Of a DNA stretch of 64,000 bases, positions 1 to 10,400 are shown piece after piece (position 1 is the stretch's first letter; each line of letters starts with the position of its first letter). Origin of the DNA: Phymorhynchus buccinoides. Lineage: Eukaryota > Mollusca > Gastropoda > Neogastropoda > Raphitomidae. The DNA is taken from the NCBI GenBank assembly GCA_017654935.2, contig CM065682.1, positions 78,389,765 through 78,453,764 of the forward strand, written 5' to 3'. The translations under genes were made by a program, and so were the position numbers. The notes beneath the pieces are model-generated. The model did not search any database. It had not been told where the DNA came from and saw only the letters and a program-made list of their open reading frames with translations.

Positions 1-52
1 GCTGATCTCGACGTGTTTCTTACAAAAGCTCATCCGCCAGGGTCCACCTTTA
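1..52. repeat. terminal fragment of foldback element
   Basis: Matches the right arm of the foldback element at 19402-19957 (shared GATCTCGACGTGTTTCTT, then CAGGGTCCACCTTTAA). The window edge cuts it. Confidence 0.7.
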
Positions 53-53
53 A

Positions 54-270
54 CCCTTTCAACGCCAGCTATTTTTCAGCCAAAACTTTCCATGAAACTT
101 ACCTGGGGTAGAGAAAAGATTTCATCTGCAATATTTGGAATTCCTTTTGTGACGTCCATAAAAGAAAGAACATAAGGTCACTGGATACCAGACCCTCATT
201 TGATGCCTTTCAGTGACATGTGGTGAAAGGGACATTGTGGTTCCAAGAGGCGACAGTGGCGATGAAAGGG
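54..270. mobile_element. piggyBac-like MITE with TTAA duplications
   Basis: A 217-bp element starting CCCTTTC and ending GAAAGGG, flanked by TTAA at 50-53 and 271-274. It shares its internal sequence with the copies at 7170 and 14572. It lies 150 bp beyond the stop codon of the phosphoesterase, so it may be in its 3' UTR. Confidence 0.75.
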
Positions 271-417
271 TTAAGGAGTTCGGGACCGAATTGAGAGGGG
301 GAGGGGGGGGGCTTCTTCTCTGCAGACCCTCTGCGGTCCGGCTCTCCGTAGAGTTTCTTCGCATCACTGCAGACGGAGCCGCCTTAGCAGCAGGTGTGGT
401 GGTCGTCGTGGTGGTGG
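271..417 (-). other. 3' flank / probable 3' UTR of the phosphoesterase gene
   Basis: Contains a G-rich tract (297-310) and a GGT/GTC-rich stretch (393-420). No AATAAA was seen on the minus strand here. Confidence 0.35.
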
Positions 418-566
418 TCACCTGCGGTGCGTTTTGTTGACGTACACGAAGATGTAGAGGAGGAAGACGATGAAGGGAATGATGATGATGGCGATGAGGT
501 AGGCGAACAGCTGGGTGTAGCGACGGGGGAGCCACAGCACCGTGTACTTCATCGCGCCTGATCGCT
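418..566 (-). CDS. metallophosphoesterase exon 8 (C-terminal membrane anchor and stop)
   Basis: 149 bp, acceptor TTTTTCAG at 567-574. It completes codon 322 and encodes residues to 370 and the TGA at 420-418. A hydrophobic segment runs from about residue 341 to 363, followed by VNKTHRR. The tail is basic but is not a canonical KKxx retrieval signal. Confidence 0.85.
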
Positions 567-3198
567 CTGAAAAACAAGAGGCAAAGCCTTCAAGGCTCAC
601 TCGGGGGATGAGGGGGGTGTGTGTGAAAGCACAAGATTGCCAACAAAAAATGACTTTGAGATTGATGGTAGTAAACGTGAGAGGGATGTTTAAGTACAAG
701 ATTGCCACAAAAAACTCACAAAAAGCAACGACGTACAGCAAACCTCCATCTAGAAATTCAGCTCAATTTCACCTGGCAATTACAGGACAGTTTGGGCCAG
801 GGTGTAGGGTCTTTCGTACAAATAGTTCCCCCACCTTCTGGAAGTTCTGTGCTTGTAACTTCCTTTAATCTGTCACTCTCTTTGACTCTGCCTTTTCCCT
901 TTGCTTACTGTCATCTGCTATCTTTCTGCCTTACTGGTCCGTTCTCCTGCCTTTTTTTCTATAAATTCTTACAAAGATTTCTTCAGCCGAAGTCGGACAT
1001 GCTGGGCCTATTTCTTAGTTAGGCGCATAACGGCAGCATGGCGCATCTACGCTCATGTGACAGGAAACTATCTGAGCGAACGAAGAAGGCCTTCAAAAAT
1101 CATACAAAATGAGGTCTTGTAAGGGAGGGGATTTTAATACTTACAAAGAAGGGCAATGTCTGAGAGAAGTAGGTCTTATATGGGAGGGAGTCTTATAAGG
1201 GAGGTTCCACTGTACTGCAGTCTTTTCTTTCAAAGAAACGCCATTTTAAAATTGACCAACCCAAAACTCATAACAGGAGAAGAAATCACTGATGGCTGAA
1301 CTATTTGGTATTTGGTACTTTATAGTCACAGAGGCGTCTCTGTGAAATTCGGGTTGCTCCCACCTGGAGAGTGCGTCGCAGCCAGAGGCGCGCCACCCAT
1401 TTTTAAAATTTTTGTTATTTGTATGCGATTTTTGTGTCACTGATGAGAAAGGAATGAGGTGTGTGTAAATTTTGACCAAATGACATTTCCATCGCCACTG
1501 GGTTTAACGTGTGCTAAGCGCATGGGCACACAGGACCTCGGTTTAACGTCTCAACCGAAAGACTCCATGCTCAGACCGTAATGATCAGAAAGGAAAAGGG
1601 TGTGTGTAAATTTTGACCAAATGACATTTCCGTTGCCACTGGGTTTAACGTGTGCTAAGTGCATGGGCACACGGGACCTCGGTTTATCGTCTCACCCGAA
1701 AGACTCCACGTTCGAACCGTAAGGCCTAGTGCAGAGTGAGAGTGATCTGTCCACAGTCATCCTGCGCAGGGGGGGGAGAGGGGGGGGGGAGAAACTAGCC
1801 GCTAAAAGGATGAAAGAATTTATAGAAAGCATCCGCCGGATGAGTGGGGGGGGGGGGGGGGAGACTCACTCAGCACAGCCAGGCCGTAGCCCGCGTTCTT
1901 GGTGCCCATGCGGTAGCTGCAGGTGGGTACCATTATCTCGTTGAGGGAGATGAGGTTGGTGAAGTCCACGTCCGTCCAGCCGTCCAGGAGGCGAATGTCG
2001 CGCAGGTGGACGGGCCAGTGGTCAGTGTCCTCGTTGCCGGACAGGCACGTCTCGCACACGTAGTGGAACGACTGAGAGGGGGGTGAGAGAGGGGGGAGGA
2101 CAAGGAGATCAAAAGAGAAACACGTTGAATGTGCATGAGAAAATAGAGCATAAGTAGCACAGCGTGAGCAATAGCGAAAAGAACTCAACACCTTCCAAAA
2201 TGTCAATAGTCTCATTAAAGCATTTTTAGTTTTCGAGCAACTTCAAAGACACACTGACGCACCACGATTAAGTCCCTTGGGTTTTTTTCTGGGTAGCTTT
2301 GACCCACATACAAATGTCCCCAACTTCAAATTGAGGCTGCTCTTTAAAATGTTTCGTTTTCAATTTGGGGACATTTGTATGGGAATCAAACTTGGTCAAA
2401 ACCAGATTTCTTACCAGCTATAAGAGGGAAAACACATGAAACCCGTGATTTTGACACGTGACCTGGTGGGTCTGTAAGTATTTTAACCCACACTCAAAAG
2501 CTTCATTCAAAATGCGAATGATTCTATGACTTAATTAAAAATCAACTCTCTTGAAAGACACAGCTTAAACCGTCTCTGCGCAGTGAGTTTTCGGAAGGAT
2601 GAAACACGCTGAAAGTCAAACTTCAACTTAACACAGCAAAATCAAAACCAGCGTAAGCATTTCGATTCTGTTGTTTTTTTTATGTGGAAAATGTTGGGTA
2701 TATATTTCCTGAAAATAAATTATCTTAAGTTGACCATACCCTGCTTTCTCCTGCACTAGGATCTTCAGTTACACAACAGAAATTCACATATAATAATAAT
2801 AATAATGAGGAAAATTTATATAGCACCCATCCTATGCAGGCTACAGGCTTTACACAGAATTGAAATGGAATAAAAACATGAAACAAAAATCCAATAACAT
2901 GAGCAGACAAAACAATACTGGTCAGACTTTGTTTGGCCGGTAAAAATGCACATAACAATCAGCAACAACTGCTGTGACTACTACTACTGCTACTACTACT
3001 ACTACCACTACTACTACTACTACAACTGCAACTACTACTACTGATACTACTACTACTACTACTGATACTACTACTACTACCACTACTACTACTACTACTA
3101 CCACTACTACTACTACTACAACTGCAACTACTACTACTGATACTACTACTACTACTACTACTACTGATACTACTACTACAGATACTACTACTACAACA

Positions 3199-3265
<67 letters not shown>

Positions 3266-3353
3266 ATAATAGGCCTAATACACGTATGCATTGTCACACA
3301 ATTTGCAAGCATGAAATAACAGTATATATTCACAACATACACACATAAACAAC

Positions 3354-3389
<36 letters not shown>

Positions 3390-4381
3390 AACACACACAC
3401 GCACACACACACGCACGAACACACACACACACCATGCATACATACTCATATAGGGGCCTACATGAACGCATCACACACACACACAAACACAAACATGCGC
3501 ATGCACACATGCACCACACACACACGTGCACGCACACATGCACACACACACACACACGTGATGACATAATACACATAACAAGATGGACAAACAGACAAAC
3601 AGAGAACAATACAGTGGGAAAAAAACTTCAAAAAACATCCAAAATGAGGTCTTATAAGGGAGGGGTCTTATAAGGGAGGGGTCTTATAATGGAGGGGTCT
3701 TATAATGGAGGGGTCTTATAATGGAGGGGTCTTATAAGGGAGGGGTCTTATAAGGGAGGGGTCTTATAAGGGAGGGGTCCTATAAGGGAGGGGTCTTATA
3801 AGGGGTGGGTCTTATAAGGGAGGTAATTTTAATACTTACTAAGAAGGGCAATGTCTCAGGTCTTATGTGGGAGGGAGTCTGATACGGGAGGTCTTATAAG
3901 GGAGGTTCTACTGTACCTAGTTCAAGCTTAGGGATACACCTACCTCGTGCCAATGGCCCGTAAAAATAAGATTGGGCTGTGCCATTTTTAAAAGCTGAAA
4001 CGAGAAAGAACAGAAAACGCACTGTGACTAAGAAAGAATCTAAATGCAAATTACCATCCAATTTGTGTAAAAATCCTTTCCTTTTTTGTTGGAACATCAA
4101 TAATACCATTTGACATGCATTATATAAAGTTGTGGTTTACAAAAAAATCTTTTCTACCTTAAAAACTCAGTTTATGATTAAACACATTATTATTAGTAAT
4201 AGCTAATACAGTGGAATCCGCTTAATCGGCCACTTTTGGGACCAGGAAAAATATGGCCGATAAAGCGAATCGGCCGATAAAACGAACATCGAGATACTGT
4301 ATGACGCAATTATGCAAGTCAAAAGCAATGACGTCAAAATTAAATGTTGCAGTTCAAATTCAAATTCTTTCCCTTTTTGTG

Positions 4382-4416
<35 letters not shown>

Positions 4417-7400
4417 ATTTTGTTTTCTTGAGTGATTTTAACGCCATGCAGGGTCTTTCAATTGACAACAGCTCACCTTCCAACTTCACACTCAACCATG
4501 TAAACGTCAAAAGCGTGTTGTCAGTTTGTCTGCCTCTGTTGTTCTCCCTCTCCAAAAAAAAGGGGGGGGGGGGGGGGGGTAAAGAGGAAAAATTAGAGAG
4601 AAAAAGTGGCCAATAAAGCGAAATTGAAGATGTCAGCTTTGGCCGTAAAAACGAACAAAATAACACATGCTTAAGAAGAAAAAAAATTGGCCGATTAAGC
4701 GGCTTTGGCTGATTATCCGCTGGCCAATTAAACGGATTCCACTGTAGTTCAGACCTGCCTACTTGGAATTTTCCCAATCAGTAGCCCAGCCATCAATTTT
4801 CAGTAGCATGGCAAATTTTTCCGTAGCATCCACAAACAACGGCAATCGATTTGTTCTCTGCCTGAGCCGAAACGCACTGCTTAATATGTTTCGCCGATTG
4901 AACGTGTTGACGGCAATCGTCTCTACCGCCATGATTCACAGAGAAGTCCGCATGGCAGAGGTTGCACTGCAGCGAGCATGGTTCGCACCGAGTCAACTTC
5001 TGACGATGCAAGGCCACTCCTCCGTGTAAGCTATTTTAAAAACTTGTGCGGCAGGCCGATGTTTTTTCTTAGAACAAGATGGTGTGCCAGATGATTTTCG
5101 TTTTCTGGTTTGGGTTCGTTTTTCTTCGTTTGAAACATCTCCCGAATCGCTACTGCTGCTGGAGTCCGCCATTTTTTCCAGAGAAAGTAATAAGAACGCA
5201 TGCGCAGTCACTTTGATAAAAACGGAAGTGACTAGGTTATCGCGCATGACACGGCGTCTGCTCTTAGAAGTCGACAAAACCGGGAACGGCATAAGCAAAA
5301 ATAAAATGTGGCAGGATATGTGTGTGTTTGTGCGTGTGTGTGTCTAACTACCAGACCTGCCTACTGCTACGATTTGGCCGTAGCAGCTACGAAAAATAAA
5401 GCTTTGCTATGGAGCTACTGCAACCTTAACGTTGCTACGGAAAAAACAAATTGCTGCCACATTTTATTTTTGCTTATGCCGTTCCCTTCTTTCTTTTTTA
5501 TTTGGCATGTGATTTTTGTGTGACTGATGAGGAAGGAAAGGGGGGTGTGTGTGTAAATTTTGACCAAATGACAACTTTTTCGTTGCCACTGGGATTAACG
5601 TGTGCTAAGTACATGGGCACACGGGCCTTGGTTTATCGTCTCATCCGAAAGGCTCTACGTTCAGGTCGTAAGGCCTAGCGCAAAGTGAGAGGAAAAAATC
5701 CCCTGTACCCAGGTTCGAACTCGGGTTTACTTGACACAAGGCGAACGCGCTACCACTGTGCCACTCTACAGTAAAATACACTCTGCAGTAAGACACAGTA
5801 CAGTTTGAACACACAGACAGCATCAAACAGACTACCCATCTTGTCAATCTTCTTCTTCTTCTTCTTCTGCGTTCCCAGGCCATATGGCCATAATGGGTAA
5901 GGTACATGTGTCCGGTTTTCAGTTTTCACTGGTCTCCCCGCTACGTACAGCCGACACATTCTGATTTCGGAGGAGCTCAAAGGAGAAAAATTATTTGGAA
6001 GACTTATTTTCAAAAAAGGCAGGAGAATGGGCCAATAAGTCAGAAAGATAGTAGATGACAGAAAGCAAAGGAAAAAGGCAGAGTCACAGAGAGTGGCAGA
6101 TTAGAAGAAGTCAGAACTTCCAGAAGGTGGGGGAACTATTTTACTAAAGCCCCTCCCCGGTATCCCCCCAGGGAGATCTTGTCAATCAACAAGGCAATCA
6201 AACGTAAAATGTCAGGGTTCGTACAGATCTGTGTCCAAAAAATTCCAGGACCAGTTTACTAAATTTCAAGGACTCAATCTGGCATACCGGTCAATGTCGG
6301 TTTCGTTCCCGCCTGAGTTGCTTGTGCTTCTGGCCTTGACAATGGCTTTTTACAGCACTCTCGTCCATGCTGGATGTCAAAGTTCTTTTTGAACACTGTG
6401 CAGCTAGCTTTCAGTTTTGAACCATCTGTTGACGGAGCTAACCAGCTCTGATATTCTTTTTTTTTGCAGCCAAACATCGTTGAAAATGCAGTCTCCATTT
6501 TGTTGGAAACGGGAAGTACGGTAAAGGGAAGTAACTTCAGCAGCAGACAACTCGCGCAAATGTCGTCTGCTATGATCAGTATGACCTTAACATTTTTTTT
6601 GTTTTCATTATTTGAATTTAGTTTTAACCTTCAATTATTTTTTGTGGAGGAGAGATTCTGACTTAGATGGATTGAGATTAAGGATGTGGTCAGACGATTT
6701 TGAAAATTTCAGGACTTTTCCAGGAGTCTTGGGGCCTTAGCTGTTTTTCAAGTACTTTTCAAGCCCTGGAAAAGGCCATGTCAATTCTCCAGTAGTTTTC
6801 AAGGTTTCAAGGACCCTGTACGAACCCTGGTAAATACTACTGGCGTACTTACGGGATAGACGAGCATCTTCATCTGGGAGATGATGGACTCGTGGTTGAT
6901 GAGGACGCGCACAGGGGCCGTCAGGCGGTGGGTCAGATCCATCATCACTGCCTTCTTCTCCGCAAATGAGTCAAACTGACTGCGGAAATCCAACTGGAAA
7001 GACAAGACCCAACAGCGCTTTTTCGTTATGAGAAACCAAGTTAGTGACCCAGGCGTCAGAATAGTCTGAAGTCCAATCCTCTGAAAACCGCGGTAAAAGG
7101 GCCATCAAGGCCCCAGACTGAAGACGGACAACACTAAAATCAGTTCCCAACACCACCAAAAAGGCTTAACCCTTTCGCCGCCAATGTCGCATTTGTGCAC
7201 CACAATGGCTTAGCAACCATGTCACTGAAAGGCATCAAACCGGGGCCTATTACCTGAAGAGCCTGTTTTCCTTAATTTTGAGAGGTAAGGGTAGGCCTAA
7301 TGTCATATGTCACAGAGGAATTCCCAATCTTGCAAATACTTTTTTTCCCTACCCAGCTACATTTAATGGTATACTTGGGCTGAAAAATGGCTGGCGGTGA

Positions 7401-10400
7401 AAGGGTTAATATAGTGAGAAATCACTTTTAAAATGCTATTTAGCACAAAGGATAACACTGAATAAAAAGGCAAAACCTCTGACAAGAGAAGCCAATCCTC
7501 TGTCAGAAATTCTTAATCCTCTGACAATTCTGATGGCTGAGTTACAGTTGTGTCCCCATTAACTTTTTACGCCCCTTATAGCCTGAGGTTGCCCATGGCA
7601 TCCGAATCCTGAAAATTTGAAGTCAATCCATCAAGTAGTTATTTTTTAATAATTTAAAAAAAAAAAGAGTACCCCATTTCGGGCCCAGTTAACCAACATT
7701 AATTTGGTGGTAACAGGGAGTAGAGTCGTTATTTTAATTGGGGTTAAGAATGTTAATGCAATCAGTTACGATTAGAAAGAAATTGAATGAAAGTCCATTT
7801 ACTCTCTCATTCGCATCGCAACGATTTTGAATTATTAAAAAACCTCACAAATCACTCCAGCCATGCACACAAACAAAATGTACATAAACAAAAGGAGAAG
7901 ATTACAGGTTTTTACTTCAGACTTAGACAAAGGGAAGTGGTAGCCATCAGACTTTTTTATATAGACTTTATGTAGAAAAACTCTCTACACCGATTGGTTT
8001 CCCCACAACAAACCACTACAAAAGCAAAGTCAGAGGCAAAGTTGTGGTCTAAGGGAGTGAAGCGAGTTCAGAAGTGACCAAGGCATGGTGTGCACACAGA
8101 TCTACTTCCCTTGAAGCAAATGCATGAAATTGACAGCTGTCTATTAATTCCGGACATATATGGCTGGAATGACTTGAAAGAGTTAATGTCCTCCGATCTG
8201 GAACAGGCACATGTGGGACATTTTTAAATGCATAGATATAGCGGAACGATCCTGGAGGTACTGCAATACCAGGAAAGTCCTGAATCAATTTATGCATTAT
8301 ATATGATAATAATATTATAAACAAGAGGCAAAGCCTTCAAGGTTCACTGGGGGGGGGGGGCAAAAAATAATGACTTTGAGATGGAGGGTTGTAAAGTACA
8401 AATGAAACTATTGTTAATGGATACATGTGTACAACTAAAAAAAAAAGAAAAAAAAGTGCCTTTGCCGAGAATCAATCCCAGAACCATTGGCATGAGAGAC
8501 AGACCAATGAGCTATCGAGGCTTTGACTGTTGATGACTTTCTTAACTCATGTTGCCAGTTGAATACTCTCTAACCCACTAATCTAAAATGTTATCTGTTT
8601 GTTATCTGTAAACAGTGTTGTTTTAAGTATTTAATTATTTAAATCATTATTGCTTGAAAGCGTGCATATACATCTATGTGTATGCAAAGTTTGAACAATG
8701 TATGCCTTCTATTTCCCGAGAAAATGCCAACGTTAAAGTTTGGAGATTGGACCACAGACGCAAAACACACACACACACCAGGGCTCCCCATTTGGGGGTC
8801 TGTGAAGTACTAAAATTCTAAAGGACCCTCTAAAAGAATGTGCAGGGGGTCCCAGGGATGCACTAGAAAAAATTCTTTTTAGCATTCGCAATGCCACTGA
8901 CACCCACTATCCCACCTCTAGGACCCTCTATACTGTAAGTGAAGGAGTCCCTGGGACCCCTTGTTTTGCGGGACGATTGGGAGCCCTACACACGCACACA
9001 CATATACACAACCTAACAACTATCATATCATACTATCATACTATAGACTCACTTCCAATAATGGATTCATGAACAAGAAAGAAAACGACCGGTCAACTCA
9101 CTTTGATAAAATCCACAAAGTAAGTGTTGACCACGCCGGTGAGGTTTTCAAAATGTCTCTCGAAGCGACTGGTTTTGAACTTGGTACGAAAGTCTGCCCC
9201 TTCCCCTCCAATGTCGTTGTCTCCTGGGATGTAAACCACCTGAAAGAAAAATGATGAAATAACTGACTGTAGCGGTGGATATGACCATAATGAAGAATAG
9301 GAAAACTAATTCTAGTTTAACTCAATGGAGTCATGTCGGAGACATCATTCCGACATTGTTCCCATCTTTTGGAGTCATGTTGGAGGTTTTTTTCCCCCTG
9401 ACATATTTTGACTGTTGTGAAACGCAATAAAAGGGAAATAACTCGCTGTTCCTATTAATCCTGAGACCTTCCCATTGTAGTTGTTTCCCTTAGACTGTCT
9501 CCAGTGTGTCCTATTTTCGTTTTTTACTTCTTTAAATTGAACTACACATCATCTTCGAATTTGCTTTGTTCAATATGGCGGCGACCATATAGCTCACTTT
9601 ATTCAAACACTAAATAAGCAAATGTTTATGTTTATAGTTTATATTATGCTTTTTACAATCCTTTTTTTATTTCTATACTAGACCAAGTCTATCAAAACTT
9701 GAGTGGCTTTGTGATACTAGATCAAGAATACTAGCCAAAGTGGTCAGCCCGTGGAGTTGGAAGTTTTTGTTTTCCTGACGAAGCGCATTTCATCAGATTA
9801 TTTACATCGTGAAATATATGTGGCTCACCCATTCAAAGTAAGAAGTCTCCAAAATTATATCTTTCACTCGGTACATGTTGCATACTAAATGATTATACTA
9901 TAACACTAAACACACACACACGCGCGTGCACACACACACACTAAGAGAGAGAGAGAGGCTACAATTAATAAGGATGCTAAATCAGTATGGTGCTAAAATG
10001 CGACGACATTGGCAGCACAAAGGTTCAAGGAGGCTGTGTTTTAGTTCTTTTTTTAGAATGATGCTTTGTTTGTCTCACTTTGGCTCTGATCCACGCATTG
10101 CTAGATGATTGGTATAGAAAACAACTTTGGTAGAGGGGAGTTAATTACAAAGAGACTTTTCCCCCTTTGTTCAATTTTTGTGTTTGTTTTTGTTCCCTGG
10201 TTTAACGACTCCAGGGATCATCCCAACAGCCGAAGCACTAGAATGCTAGGGAACCAAAGCACCAGCTAGGGATGAAAACGTTACGTGTGAGACCGTTTTT
10301 GATTACCCCGCCATGTGGGCAGCCACACTCCGACTTTGGAGGATAAGGGCGTTAATAATCCTAGTTGCAGTGACCAATAGGAGGCTGTGTTTCAGTTACT

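Noticed and set aside
122..577. 151-codon His-rich minus-strand frame
   Set aside because: It overlaps the true last exon of the phosphoesterase in another frame and runs through GGT and G-rich repeats.
2959..3609. Long Thr-, Ser- and Val-rich reading frames
   Set aside because: They are translations of the (TAC)n and (CA)n tracts on both strands, with no splice sites or conserved motif.
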